Source: Strongylocentrotus purpuratus (taxonomy: Eukaryota; Echinodermata; Echinoidea; Camarodonta; Strongylocentrotidae). Taken from it: a stretch of DNA of 64,000 bases. The stretch covers positions 36,484,029-36,548,028 of the forward strand of contig NW_022145607.1 of assembly GCF_000002235.5 (NCBI RefSeq), written 5' to 3'. Each line of letters starts with the position of its first letter. Position 1 is the first letter of the stretch. The translations under genes were made by a program, and so were the position numbers. Positions 38,201-42,284 of this stretch are shown here, piece by piece. The notes beneath the pieces were generated by a model. It was given only the letters and a program-made list of their open reading frames with translations. It was not told the DNA's origin and did not search any database.

Positions 38201-38598
38201 TAAACTTCTATACAATGAGGAAGTAGTATTGGCAATCATACTCTCTAAAAAAAAATGAGTGATCACGGACGTCACTCCTCTGGAGAGTGAAAATGTAGTG
38301 AAAATAGAGTGAACATTCACTCTTTTCTTCCTAGAGAGCACTCTAAAATCAATCGATTTTCACTCCTAAACAAATGATCACGGACGTCACTCCCAAGAAA
38401 GTGAAAATAGAGTGAAAATTCACTCTCTTTTTTAAGAGAGTATACAAAAAGGGTGTTGTAATCAAAATGCTTACCTAGATCCTGACTAAGTTTGATTCTC
38501 TTTTGTTGTTGATCATCGCCTTGTGGTAAGACAGGAGATAACGGTGGTGTGATGTCATCAGACAAAGACACAGAGAACGGAAGGCTATCAGACTCCAT
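2514..38598 (-). CDS. MMS22L: MMS22L, DNA repair / replication-fork protein (35 coding exons)
   Basis: The human protein pairs with TONSL, binds newly replicated or damaged chromatin and helps load RAD51 at stalled or broken forks in the nucleus. I reconstructed 35 exons with GT-AG borders and matching phases: 3756 nt, 1251 residues, against about 1243 in human. Recognisable stretches run in the same order as in the human protein, among them WLLLIHLLDHR (about residue 305), YSKFHSRTMQELGDIGLQHF (about 516), YLEGVQEV (about 632), PSQLADVAAGFTLLA (about 732), RAWIHASIQ (about 810) and SHLGPVGQEEVQRL near the C-terminus. The ATG at 38598 opens the first coding exon. An acceptor at 38625/38626 suggests an upstream non-coding exon. 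No in-frame stop was found. The gene is therefore intact, although several exon edges lie in tandem duplications. The family match was made from memory and not by a search. Confidence 0.95.
3289..3500. mobile_element. MITE, ttaaag...(t)ggtcatgcgattgc family, truncated copy
   Basis: Shares tggtcatgcgattgcattg and atcatcaaaatgataagaaa with the full-length copies at 5865 and 25366, but lacks the other terminal half. It lies in intron 34. Confidence 0.75.
3811..4002 (-). CDS. MMS22L: MMS22L exon 34
   Basis: Residues 1153-1216, entered in phase 2 and left in phase 2. It contains VVRSFLSRHIHHHRKSS and LVIRLIPDATRL, matching the human segment before the C-terminal tail (FRQFIQDYG..., VVIHLISTLTQSL). 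The donor is gtaatc and the acceptor a long poly-T followed by cag. Confidence 0.92.
4595..4785 (+). mobile_element. SINE body, 3' part, ending in (ATT)n
   Basis: Shows the ccacccagg...ggtacctggtagg...gaatgc body and a tattattatt tail shared with the tRNA-headed SINEs at 21.34 and 50.63 kb. The tRNA-like head is missing. It lies in intron 33. Confidence 0.5.
5272..5543. mobile_element. MITE with TA target site, 5' end tacagtgcatccc
   Basis: The ends are inverted repeats: tacagtgcatcccagaaaaa on the left and ttttttcttgggacgcactg on the right, each next to TA. At about 270 bp with no coding capacity, it looks like a non-autonomous Tc1/mariner-type element. The superfamily is inferred from the TA duplication. 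Confidence 0.75.
5612..5746 (-). CDS. MMS22L: MMS22L exon 33
   Basis: Residues 1108-1152, from DTVVLLGAVLNFMLL through MMNACKIDTPQEL. It aligns in order with the human ELLLPGILKCLVLVSEP... segment. The donor gtaagt lies 3' of ctcga, so the junction falls inside a codon (phase 2). Confidence 0.92.
5865..6239. mobile_element. MITE family A (ttaaaggtaaagaccagt ends), full copy
   Basis: A terminal inverted repeat of about 18 bp, ttaaaggtaaagaccagt, bounds about 375 bp without coding potential. Full copies occur at 25366, 28182, 44726 and 50152, with relatives at 3289, 33972, 35863 and 52937. It lies in intron 32. Confidence 0.85.
6638..6800. repeat. Palindromic hairpin element 1
   Basis: A near-perfect inverted repeat with arms of about 70 bp, from aaatattaacctcc...catcatccc to gggatgatag...attaatattt. 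They are separated by a short loop containing ccttgcggct. Similar hairpins with G/C-rich loops lie at 39049 and 58196. Confidence 0.85.
7071..7361. mobile_element. MITE with ggtgtttcac ends
   Basis: The left end gggggtgtttcacaaagact and the right end agtctatgtgaaacaccccc are inverted repeats that extend inward through the aagtc-rich segments. There is no coding capacity. It lies in intron 32. Confidence 0.75.
7581..7724 (-). CDS. MMS22L: MMS22L exon 32
   Basis: Residues 1060-1107, phase 2 to phase 2. It includes FILSEFKDRFLSGNPQQVG and SQAIAFIQELMHRT, equivalent to the human VIRKSYLEYKG...LASILAFILQLFKET. Confidence 0.93.
8350..8396 (-). CDS. MMS22L: MMS22L exon 31
   Basis: A 47-nt exon for residues 1045-1059, KALSSTFKTSVDPKD. 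Short, but bounded by a clean acceptor (tttcacag) and a donor (gttagt), and its phase fits both neighbours. Confidence 0.85.
9559..9603 (-). CDS. MMS22L: MMS22L exon 30
   Basis: A 45-nt exon for residues 1030-1044, KLSTSGFGEGLHPLL. It matches human SPYVSDLGQHPVLL in place and pattern. Phase 0 on both sides. Confidence 0.88.
10159..10257 (-). CDS. MMS22L: MMS22L exon 29
   Basis: Residues 997-1029, starting FVEGIGLHDVS and ending YFIRYKV. The human counterpart runs YLQGMCIVCC... to EQYIGRFL. Phase 0 on both sides. Confidence 0.92.
10505..11920. mobile_element. Older repeat split by the nested element at 10712-11858
   Basis: The flanks (about 10505-10711 and 11859-11920) contain gcctaatcagtgaccattgg, ttgagagctgatttgat and ggccaaactagt. 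The same words occur reversed at 37430-37630. The interior is the nested transposon described separately. Confidence 0.55.
10712..11858. mobile_element. Nested non-autonomous DNA transposon with a satellite core
   Basis: The ends are inverted repeats, agagctgccaacc and ggttggcagctct. They are flanked by nearly matching 8-mers (tctaatcc and gctaatcc), a hAT-like target duplication. The core (about 11100-11790) is a tandem array containing gttgacctctgtgaccc and ctcaatgtatggaattt, with copies near 11193, 11416 and 11578 (unit about 162 bp). It ends with acggacggacaacccg and gatgcctccggcacc. Confidence 0.65.
12035..12157 (-). CDS. MMS22L: MMS22L exon 28
   Basis: Residues 956-996, in frame 0. It contains LLTELILFPGVFNLKKPLPA, matching human LLFRIIDCLLLPHAVLQQEKELPAP in order. 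Confidence 0.93.
12692..12956 (-). CDS. MMS22L: MMS22L exon 27
   Basis: The longest exon, residues 867-955. It contains IALQYLGDLVSLVRTQVRGQ and MNQMYVVVGHAVK, equivalent to human KSLEYLGEVLKYIKPYLGKK and LQLTYGMMGILVK. Entered in phase 2, left in phase 0. Confidence 0.93.
13086..13190 (+). mobile_element. tRNA-headed SINE fragment
   Basis: Shows gtggttcattcactcgactc followed by a box-B-like ggttcagcccg and then aaagacattaatcc. The same module is at 21340 (plus) and 54375 (minus). It lies in intron 26. Confidence 0.6.
13259..13323 (-). CDS. MMS22L: MMS22L exon 26
   Basis: Residues 846-866, RTKRLFSDSSTYWENTLLQH. The acceptor ctgacag at 13324-13330 is the only one that keeps phase 0 with exon 25 and phase 2 with exon 27. 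Another AG 22 nt upstream, after a better poly-T, opens a different frame reading VFRFFHILGKYSSSAQ, which would not join exon 27 in frame. The choice therefore rests on phase and not on splice-site strength. Confidence 0.75.
13547..13757 (-). CDS. MMS22L: MMS22L exon 25
   Basis: Residues 775-845. It contains RTRYLCHLLPNQSF, LLVRAWIHASIQ and LGRLVMKLPQVV. The human equivalents are ARYLSHVLQNSTL, LTVRSWIRCVLQ and KQLVKLTRLLF. Confidence 0.95.
13810..14005 (-). mobile_element. tRNA-headed SINE, reversed
   Basis: Read on the minus strand it starts with a tRNA-like head (gtggtctagtgg... gttcgaatcctgcc) and continues with cactaatg-type linker and ccacccacatgtt body. It is the same family as 50635. 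It lies in intron 24. Confidence 0.7.
14084..14364. mobile_element. MITE with tacagtcaaacctg ends and internal 87-bp duplication
   Basis: The termini tacagtcaaacctg and caggtttgactgta are inverted repeats. Inside, a unit of about 87 bp (acaaaggccacatttgttg...ctaaatgaacttgt) is repeated. A second, shorter copy lies at 19060-19213 and a remnant at 22643-22770. Confidence 0.8.
15269..15343 (-). CDS. MMS22L: MMS22L exon 24
   Basis: Residues 750-774, including TPVWNLFQYFGLQTSKVHP, which corresponds to human QPVISIIQLFGWDDIICP. Phase 2 on both sides. Confidence 0.92.
16007..16127 (-). CDS. MMS22L: MMS22L exon 23
   Basis: Residues 710-749. It reads DALWSHIYPFVKQH and PSQLADVAAGFTLLAAD. The human segments are ALWRHFFSFLKSQR and FSQLADAAADFTLLAMD, one of the clearest matches in the gene. 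Confidence 0.96.
16140..16440. repeat. (TCAA)n-rich low complexity
   Basis: Degenerate repeats of tcaatcaatc and its variants, interrupted by a gcgctta...aagcgccctatc SINE-like 3' end with a tattattatta tail near 16340-16392. It lies in intron 22. Confidence 0.6.
16714..16787 (-). CDS. MMS22L: MMS22L exon 22
   Basis: Residues 685-709, SLYKQLTNQPANEKTLSPLM, a weakly conserved linker. It is supported by a good acceptor (tgttttacag) and by phase agreement (2 in, 1 out). Confidence 0.85.
17290..17440. repeat. GA-rich low complexity
   Basis: An imperfect purine run (gagagg, gaggga, gagaga) just beyond the donor of exon 21. No coding signal. Confidence 0.7.
17467..17557 (-). CDS. MMS22L: MMS22L exon 21
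   Basis: Residues 655-684, GLGELLSSAGEQEIRSVLMF followed by VQTTMARH. It matches human SMLLRACRESELRTVLSFLQAVLARIR. Confidence 0.94.
18110..18243 (-). CDS. MMS22L: MMS22L exon 20
   Basis: Residues 610-654. It contains CWNLIVCYLEGVQEVIDSSN and LSEDKFI, matching human TIWTLLSIYIDGVQEVFETS and SHEKLL. The acceptor gaacag at 18244-18249 is the one that fits the phase. The acceptor and exon start are duplicated about 181 bp upstream. Confidence 0.95.
18216..18600. repeat. Duplicated exon 20 acceptor plus 20-bp tandem array
   Basis: Sequence from 18216 (agtatcacacttgatctgat onward) recurs from 18397 and includes the exon 20 start, its acceptor and ttgtcgcattcgttactgac. Between and after the copies lie about ten degenerate units of the type gtattgattgtaaagtatcc. 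Confidence 0.85.
19060..19213. mobile_element. MITE, tacagtcaaacctg family, partial copy
   Basis: Carries gtggcctttgtagacagg, gtacatgattcaatgagaaa and the terminal gcaggtttgactgta. It is the reverse orientation of the element at 14084. It ends 27 bp before exon 19 (19240), inside intron 19. Confidence 0.75.
19240..19333 (-). CDS. MMS22L: MMS22L exon 19
   Basis: Residues 579-609: LLALCLVHEERQCDLELVSD and LMTSFNTVV. It corresponds to human HMAFLLMYAQKNLDIGVLAEKFSCAF. Confidence 0.93.
20321..20399 (-). CDS. MMS22L: MMS22L exon 18
   Basis: Residues 553-578: VLDFVDLVPVTNTNISRQLL then IWRG. The human equivalent ends SQRALIWKG. Directly upstream of the acceptor lies a (CT)n tract. Confidence 0.94.
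20418..20512. repeat. (GA)n / (GATA)n / poly-G microsatellite
   Basis: gagagagaga, a G run, then gatagatagatagataga and another G run. On the gene strand this is a pyrimidine tract about 20 nt upstream of exon 18's acceptor. Confidence 0.85.
21015..21126 (-). CDS. MMS22L: MMS22L exon 17
   Basis: Residues 515-552. YSKFHSRTMQELGDIGLQHF and FDLFLTLALLVDLSSL match human YSKFHQKRMEELTEVGLQNF and FSLFLLLAAVAEV, the best-conserved block I recognised. Confidence 0.97.
21340..21565 (+). mobile_element. tRNA-headed SINE
   Basis: The head is ggtagagtggttcattcact...gacggttcaaatcct (box A- and box B-like). It is followed by ctaatgtcctttggcaagat, a ccaccacggtaggtacctgg body and a tattattatta tail. The mature-tRNA structure is degenerate, so this is a SINE and not a tRNA gene. 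It lies 25 bp from exon 16's donor. Confidence 0.75.
21590..21697 (-). CDS. MMS22L: MMS22L exon 16
   Basis: Residues 479-514: SFHLFLRILACKMTKW and QAWKQLQG. The human segments are YTIFLCILAKVVKKAM and HPWKQVKG. Confidence 0.96.
21838..22625. mobile_element. Inverted-repeat element with G/C-run ends
   Basis: Begins aaccctatttagtccggggggggg...agcccccc and ends agccccccccccccccaccccc...gggctat...ctaaatagggtta. The outer words ccctatttag and ctaaataggg are inverted. About 790 bp, AT-rich inside with no coding frame. It lies in intron 15. Confidence 0.6.
23482..23541 (-). CDS. MMS22L: MMS22L exon 15
   Basis: Residues 459-478: KSALGWFQTCKKRCDDQNS, aligned with human MKSPLSMLEMVKTCCCDKQD. Phase 2 on both sides. 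Confidence 0.93.
24097..24149 (-). CDS. MMS22L: MMS22L exon 14
   Basis: Residues 442-458: NHRLTVPGQGIQGLATI, equivalent to human FSISWLPFKGLANTM. A short exon with a strong acceptor (ttttctttcag). Confidence 0.9.
24596..24718 (-). CDS. MMS22L: MMS22L exon 13
   Basis: Residues 401-441. LLSYLRHLLVLCQLWEPHTK and ILISLWDHFYRKL match human LRMYLHCCLTLCDFWEPNIA and IVTILWEYYSKNL. Confidence 0.96.
25366..25762. mobile_element. MITE family A, full copy
   Basis: Ends ttaaaggtaaagaccagt and actggtcttttacctttaa. Same family as 5865, opposite orientation. Intron 12. Confidence 0.85.
25941..26000 (-). CDS. MMS22L: MMS22L exon 12
   Basis: Residues 381-400: SRSPWYLVEDILKKVLSK, aligned with human VESNWNFVEELLKKSIS. 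Phase 0 on both sides. Confidence 0.94.
26733..26833 (-). CDS. MMS22L: MMS22L exon 11
   Basis: Residues 347-380: GLCWWLLQQLASLYRYDKTG. The human segment is GFSWWIITHVASLYKFDRHG, so the WW...ASLY core is kept. Confidence 0.96.
26917..27008. repeat. (ATC)n microsatellite
   Basis: About 28 near-perfect repeats of cat/atc with a few cattat interruptions. It lies in intron 10, close to the exon 11 acceptor. Confidence 0.95.
27701..27770 (-). CDS. MMS22L: MMS22L exon 10
   Basis: Residues 324-346: SFWGTLHQLLCPLVEKTDQQ. The human counterpart is ESFWNWLNKLLKTLLEKSSD. Its acceptor (cttttacag) and first 13 nt form the first unit of a five-copy tandem array. Confidence 0.95.
27758..28022 (-). repeat. 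53-bp tandem array carrying the exon 10 acceptor
   Basis: Five units start at 27758, 27811, 27864, 27917 and 27970 (period exactly 53). On the gene strand each carries cttttacag followed by a tcattttggggca-like exon start. Units 3-5 have cg where units 1-2 have tg. The unit used by the gene is the one nearest the exon body (27758). Confidence 0.95.
28182..28577. mobile_element. MITE family A, full copy
   Basis: Ends ttaaaggtaaagaccagt and actggtctttacctttaa, about 396 bp. Intron 9. Confidence 0.88.
29126..29224 (-). repeat. Duplicated exon 9 donor
   Basis: The 26-bp string beginning ttgggcagacttaccgtggc occurs at 29126 and again at 29198, 72 bp apart. On the gene strand it spans the last codons of exon 9 and its gtaagt donor. 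Between the copies lie poly-T and a tagctttttcttctc stretch. Confidence 0.9.
29212..29325 (-). CDS. MMS22L: MMS22L exon 9
   Basis: Residues 286-323. CLREMWLLLIHLLDHRHMN matches human CIKELWVLLIHLLDHRSKW almost residue for residue. Phase 0 on both sides. Both edges of this exon have been copied locally. Confidence 0.97.
29287..30330 (-). repeat. 97-bp array carrying the exon 9 acceptor
   Basis: The acceptor context (ctgccagt on the plus strand) recurs at 29326, 29423, 29979, 30075, 30175 and 30272. The spacing is 96-100 bp apart from one gap of about 456 bp filled by a LINE tail. Each unit holds the exon start (atgtctgatgg or atgtctaatgg), the acceptor and gttaatagccctacta. A weak seventh copy is near 30602. 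Confidence 0.9.
29478..29931 (+). mobile_element. 5'-truncated CR1/L2-like LINE tail
   Basis: From 29517 the plus strand reads FWNRLPVDVRLTRSRNRF and ends HLLNNS with a stop at 29607-29609. This ending is typical of CR1/L2-type reverse transcriptases. A 3' UTR of about 320 bp follows and ends aaataaatcaaatc. It interrupts the 97-bp array, so it inserted after the array formed. Confidence 0.8.
30378..30484. mobile_element. Short palindromic MITE, tctgggccctgt ends
   Basis: Inverted ends tctgggccctgt and acagggcccaga enclose tcaatcaatc and cttgcaattgatt repeats. About 107 bp. Confidence 0.7.
30689..31093. repeat. Long poly-G block and G/C-homopolymer repeat, copy 2
   Basis: Two G runs (about 30 and 50 bases at 30694-30829) are followed by poly-T/A, then the G-spacer-G-C-gcgtacgcgcctg order also seen at 17-158 and reversed at 59.44 kb. 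Near-continuous G on one strand can form quadruplexes and is prone to length error in assembly. Confidence 0.85.
31161..31258 (-). CDS. MMS22L: MMS22L exon 8
   Basis: Residues 253-285: VERLMQDLLTIATLRHNQ, equivalent to human CETLLCDLISLSLNRYDK. Its acceptor follows a (CT)n tract (31261-31318). Confidence 0.94.
31829..31919 (-). CDS. MMS22L: MMS22L exon 7
   Basis: Residues 223-252: HLLVHCHLDVRWYIIQILHH. The human segment is HLLHLHLDIHWLVLEILYML. Phase 0 in, 1 out. Confidence 0.95.
32309..33076 (+). CDS. Non-LTR retrotransposon reverse transcriptase, C-terminal part
   Basis: The frame from about 32309 to the TAG at 33074-33076 has no stop over about 256 codons. It contains AEYASPVWSRSAHAPKID, LNRLRTGYGRC and a cysteine/histidine end, CECGQEQTMEHLLVCP. 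This is the region after the catalytic RT domain in jockey-type and related non-LTR elements, where the AEYA.PVW and LNRLR.G..RC...C.CG..QT..H...CP patterns recur. The catalytic FADD-type motif and the N-terminus are missing, so the copy is 5'-truncated and inactive. It lies in intron 6, antisense to MMS22L, between two C runs, with a gaagaagaag tail. Confidence 0.88.
   Translation, partial: YKNHIANTKAKVGARNSILKKLANTNWGTDARTIRTTALALCFSAAEYASPVWSRSAHAPKIDPALNSSCRAITGCLRPTKVEDIYLLCGIAPPHVRRLVLSQKEKDKQENNPLHPLFEQQPVGKRLKSRHSFLHSVEPLNTSPHNQRMTLWSNHLQTTPHKLSLSPKESLATGSSETWPTWLSLNRLRTGYGRCRVLMQRWGLGDEQTACECGQEQTMEHLLVCPLLPEPCTQYDLEAVNCRAKACAYHWTGLV
33177..33354 (-). CDS. MMS22L: MMS22L exon 6
   Basis: Residues 163-222: YLTTSKLVCAPACNEVPSLY, FPLRLAAELDNVSRFIGRLN and ELSSSRQYAID. 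It corresponds to human RYLKVQ..., LEAQLPSVLIDELHGLLLYIGHLSEL. Confidence 0.93.
33660..33860. repeat. Unclassified interspersed repeat rich in ggcc
   Basis: Repeated ccaaggccaccaaggccaag and attggcctcaatgccc words. Non-coding and unclassified. Intron 5. Confidence 0.4.
33972..34030. mobile_element. MITE family A, terminal fragment
   Basis: Starts ttaaaagtaaagatcagt and breaks off after a C run and aaaaaatgaaact. It is the left end of the family described at 5865. Confidence 0.6.
34434..34512 (-). CDS. MMS22L: MMS22L exon 5
   Basis: Residues 137-162: KLREQVLHFFFYIHSFIH. The human match is NIRQQCVLFLHYVKVFIFR. Confidence 0.94.
35006..35064 (-). CDS. MMS22L: MMS22L exon 4
   Basis: Residues 117-136: QVLGRIESLLGKQSHWSLT, matching human RQQLYNLETLLQSS. 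A (CT)n tract occupies the intron upstream of the acceptor. Confidence 0.92.
35103..35288. repeat. (GA)n microsatellite
   Basis: About 185 bp of gagagaga with short interruptions. On the gene strand it is (CT)n, about 40 nt upstream of exon 4's acceptor. Confidence 0.95.
35536..35697 (+). mobile_element. SINE 3' end
   Basis: Shows acgcctggctggaatgctcc, attgtgtgcgggcaagtaaa, tctgtaaagcgcttagagac and tattattatta. The same order is present in the complete SINE at 50635. Confidence 0.7.
35863..36253. mobile_element. MITE, ttaaagataaac subfamily
   Basis: Ends ttaaagataaactccagt and actaaagtttatctttaa. The interior shares words with family A (gcaatcacatt, aagaaagg-type spacing). A sister copy is at 52937. 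Intron 3. Confidence 0.8.
36292..36411 (-). CDS. MMS22L: MMS22L exon 3
   Basis: Residues 77-116: LFGFSYVTTTALLDQISHLF. It corresponds to human IFGIQWVTETALVNSSRELF. Phase 2 on both sides. Confidence 0.95.
36848..36957. repeat. Degenerate hairpin element
   Basis: ggttaaaactatagctc on the left against gggcaatagttttaac on the right, enclosing a ctcgtcgatctcgag-type core. Weaker than the hairpins at 6638, 39049 and 58196. Confidence 0.45.
37005..37160. mobile_element. MITE, gccctgtttcataaaact family, copy 1
   Basis: Shares tgccctgtttcataaaactt, aatgctgaatttctatgaca and gccagtcagatgccacg with copies at 46628 and 48768. Intron 2. Confidence 0.75.
37420..37640. repeat. Interspersed repeat shared with 10505-11920
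   Basis: Contains ctagtttggcatggagggat, ctctcaattaacataagaaa and cattattggctgtatagagg. These are the reverse of words flanking the nested element near 10.5-11.9 kb. Confidence 0.6.
37757..37862 (-). CDS. MMS22L: MMS22L exon 2
   Basis: Residues 42-76: IPWEPPRFECSRHRQSSSSW then GFLASQTISR. Human has TEWCKPPYFSCAVDN and SYLCSGALKRL. Phase 1 in, 2 out. Confidence 0.92.
38239..38452. mobile_element. MITE with actctctaaaaaaa ends, internal duplication
   Basis: Starts actctctaaaaaaaaatgag and ends cactctcttttttaagagagt. Inside, tgatcacggacgtcactcc occurs twice. It ends about 20 nt from the donor of exon 1. Confidence 0.7.
38475..38598 (-). CDS. MMS22L: MMS22L exon 1 (first coding exon)
   Basis: ATG at 38598-38596 and residues 1-41, MESDSLPFSVSLSDDITPPL then SPVLPQGDD..., a polar N-terminus not obviously like the human one. 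The ATG is the first in this exon. A splice acceptor (ctagcacag) at 38626-38634 leaves 27 nt of 5' UTR here. Confidence 0.88.
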
Positions 38599-39048
38599 CC
38601 TTTCAAATCAGTTCAATCCTTAGTTCTGTGCTAGTGAAGAATAACATATATATACATGTACAGCAAATTGAATACAGAATACAACAAAACAACAATACAA
38701 ATCTAAAGTATAACTATAAATAGGAATGATCTAAACCTACGTGTAGGCTATGCTAAACATAAATACAATATGGCAAGTATACATGAAAAGTGAGTAACTC
38801 CACATGAGCAATATAAATACAAACAACAAAAAACTACCGTACATAATTGTCCTAATTATCTAAAAAATTATCAGTTTCATTTTGTACATGTAAGTGAGAT
38901 GTGATTGGATTGTTAAGGTTTATGCAGAATAACAAAATACAGCATAATTGTCCCTAGAAAGATAAACCTAAAACCTAAATCACTCTTTGCTTTCCAAAGG
39001 ACAAACAAAAAACATAATGGAATATTATAGTATTAATCACTGCTTTGA

Positions 39049-39173
39049 GAGAAATAGTTGTTTTTATACGCTCAAGGGAAGGTTAGAATTGTGCTATTGC
39101 CCAAGGCGTGCCGATGGCAATAGCCCAATTGTAACCTTCCCGAAAGCGTATAAAAACAACTAGTCTATTTCTT
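39049..39173. repeat. Palindromic hairpin element 2
   Basis: Arms run from agaaatagttgtttttatac to gtataaaaacaactagtcta, almost perfect, around a centre reading gcccaaggcgtgccgatggc. Confidence 0.85.
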
Positions 39174-39479
39174 GAATATTTGAATAGCAACACTGAGTTC
39201 CTATGGGGAGTATATTTATTCAGATGGTCATATCTCAGCCAATAATTAACATATTCAGTGCATTAATATTAAGTTATCAAATTTTGATAACTGTAATTAG
39301 GACAAATGACATAGAAGTCTAGTCTACCAACCTAATTTACATCTGATTTAGAAATCAGAAAATTAGATCTAAATAAAGAAAATCGGGGAGAGAATGTCGT
39401 GAACGAAAAGATGTTCATCGCTGGCTCTAGCTACCGCCACGGTACGAGATCTCTGTAGTACCGTCTGTATATGGGGAAT

Positions 39480-40640
39480 GTCAACAAATGTCAGTTTTTA
39501 TTAATGAAATGACCCATATCAGACGGTTATTTCTGTCTAGACCTATAGACCTACTACCTAGATCTAGTCTAGATCTAGACTCTAGATCTATCTGTAGCGG
39601 CTCTTACATTCGCCCTACTTTTATCGTACATTCATGTCTCCAGTATTTTTCCATCACGTTACTTATTTATATACATTTATTCAGGCCATGTGTGTATTTC
39701 TTTCCAATCGCGCATCGTGGTTCCGCACTGTTCACCCCGCGTATTTTCAACGCCACGAGGTTTTTCTTCACTCCTGCATCCATCTTCAGTTGAGTCACAC
39801 GCTTCATGATTTCCTCTCCGGGCTTGATTCTACCGTGCCTATCACCTCTATCGGCACATCTTCACTTTCTCTGCCGTCGTCAATGCTGGCAGTTTCCCTG
39901 TGGAACAGTTAAAATCAAGATCCGACATATATGGTGCTTGGTTATCCGCTGGGAGCTGCCAGTTTCTTCACCGGTAGCCTTTCACCCACATGAGCTCGAC
40001 TCACCGCAGCTCATCTAAACATTCATCATCAAAGTTCGGCTCATCAATCGAGCGACTCACTGCTCAGCACCACTACCGGCTTTGATGTCTGCATTTTCCA
40101 CCTTGGCCTCCGACATCAAACGACTCACTGTTTCATCGTCGAGCGTCACTTTCTTCTCTTCTCTTCTAGCCTGAGAGCTTCTTCACTATCTTCATCACGG
40201 ACGTCAGCGTCGAGATTCTTCACGGCTCTTCAGCCACGACAACGAAGCTACATTTCCGCCTCTTCAAGCCTCCGCACATTTCATCGCGTGAGCCCCTTCC
40301 TTCGTTCTCAACTCTCTTCTTTTCATTGGACTTTCGACGTCATTTCATATATGTCGTAAGCTCTATTCATTCATTATGTACATCGCATTTATTCATGTTC
40401 ATTATCATCATTGATCATTATGTAATCTCCGTGCAATATTCACATTTACCATTAATGCATTTTTATTCTGAGTCATCGACTTCATCGACTTGCATGTGCT
40501 TGGCTACACTTTGTAAGTGTACGGCCAGCCTCATCAGTACCCAATAAACATAACGAAAAGGGAATACTTTCTTTCATGTATTTTATTGTCAGTGCAACCT
40601 TGTTTCCTCGTAGCTAAAATAAAAATAAGAGTTATGTTGT
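39480..40640. other. Pyrimidine-rich intergenic block, possible solo LTR
   Basis: The plus strand is markedly C/T-rich (cttcac, catcttc, ctctcttc), with a polyadenylation-like aataaa at about 40542 followed by a T-rich stretch. No frame resembles a protein. ctagatct-type palindromes lie just inside (39560-39590) and outside (40703-40735). A solo LTR is one explanation, but I could not fix its ends. Confidence 0.35.
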
Positions 40641-41069
40641 GTGACGAGTGAACACACTTTCATATATCCATTCACATTACCTCACACACTCATAATCATT
40701 TCTCTAGATCTACATACTAGATCTAGTCTAGGGTCTATCCATTTCAATTTGACTCACATCTTCATATCCCCACACTTCACATTAATAAATGAGTATTGGT
40801 AATACAAGATGGTCAAACAATTCACCTTGAATATCCAATGGCATTTTGAGTCTTTGAACCTTAGTTTAATGACATAGGTCTAGATCAATTAGAGAAGAGG
40901 CCTTTGATACAGTGCCAGGTGGTGATCCGCACCCCGCCCTGCTCGGCGGAGTGATGAGTGAGCGTGTGCTAACTTGTACTCTAGCTCCTGAGCGGAGCCC
41001 CAGCTCAAGCTGGCCGGTCGCGGTCAGGAAACAGCTAGGATACTAGTAATATTACTACGACCTACTCAC

Positions 41070-41237
41070 CATGTAATTGGTATAACCTCCTACTTATTTC
41101 AGCATATCCAGTAACAGTTTCCTGATCCTCCTTTAGAATTTTTAAATCTCGATCTCCTCGGCTCAGCTCGGCTGTATTCTTCAAGCCTACATACAATTCG
41201 AAATCAAATAGCGCGCGCTGTGCTGTTGGTGACGTCT
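41070..41237 (-). promoter_or_regulatory. Candidate non-coding first exon of MMS22L
   Basis: Read on the minus strand, unique sequence ends with a consensus-like donor, catg|gtgagtagg, at 41069/41068. MMS22L needs an upstream exon because its first coding exon begins at an acceptor. The candidate starts where the foldback arm ends. Cap site and promoter were not identified. Confidence 0.35.
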
Positions 41238-42284
41238 GGGGCTCGTTCCTAGAAACCAACGACAAGACAGTCATAACTTTATCCGCCAACTACGGAGATG
41301 TCTCTGATCTTCCTAAACCGTTTCACGAAGAGCTTACTAGCTAGTATCTCGTGAGATCGATATTATCGGCGAGAAGAGGAGCCGAGAATTAGCCTTAGTC
41401 GCAATACCACCAGATTATTACAAAATTAATATTAGGGAAAATGCAATTATTTAAATGAATTAGTAATAAAAAAAAATTGAAAATGATACCAAGAAATAAG
41501 AGATCCAATATACTTCCAAATTTGTGTAGATTAAACAATTGAAGTACTTGTAAAATATAATTGTGAGTTTTTCATTACATGACCAGTGAATCAGTTTTGT
41601 TGTTGAGATGGGCACCCCCCGAATATTTTCATTTGATAGTTTATAAAAATACACCCTTATATTATTCTTTGAAAAAATACGATGTAATGAAATTTGTGTT
41701 CAATGTTTTTGGCGTCAGCACAATATAAAAATTACAAAACTTCAATATTTCAAAGGTTAAAACATATGTTTAAACCATTCACTTTACATAATTGAAAATA
41801 GAATTCATCTCGAAATTAATATGGGTCTGAAAACTAAAGAATACACTTCAAACTATGGCTTGCCTGCCGTGGCAAAATACATATCCCTTCGACGAGTTTA
41901 CAATGTGGAAATAAAGGCGTATAATCAGTTTATTTAAGTGGAAAATCCTTAAATACAAACATGGCATATTTTCATGAGATTATCAAATACAAAAAACGAT
42001 AATTCACTGTTTAAGTGAATGTGTAGAAAAATCATAGTTGGAGGATTTATTGTCCTTTTTTGCCAGCCATAGTCTACCCAATAAATGACATGTGGTGGCG
42101 CTGCCCATCGACTAATAGTTATGACAGAGATACGACGGTGTCAGAGGTGTCATAACTCCTTAGTCAGGATGTTGTCGTTGATCTTGGCAAAGAGGGCTTG
42201 GTGAAACACGTAGCGGACAAGTTGTTCACTAACGCTGATTTAGTCAAGAAGTTAGACTTATGACGGTTTGTAGGAACGGGCCCC
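41238..42284 (+). mobile_element. Foldback structure, left copy of a 1.05-kb element
   Basis: Bounded by ggggctcgttcctag outside and its imperfect inverse ctaggaacggggcccc-like end (taggaacgggcccc) inside, so the copy itself has terminal inverted repeats. It is the reverse complement of 42686-43723 with few differences where I compared them. No protein frame recognised. Confidence 0.85.

Noticed and set aside
39488..40018. Overlapping plus-strand frames
   Set aside because: Serine/phenylalanine/leucine-rich from pyrimidine bias, with no domain or splice structure.
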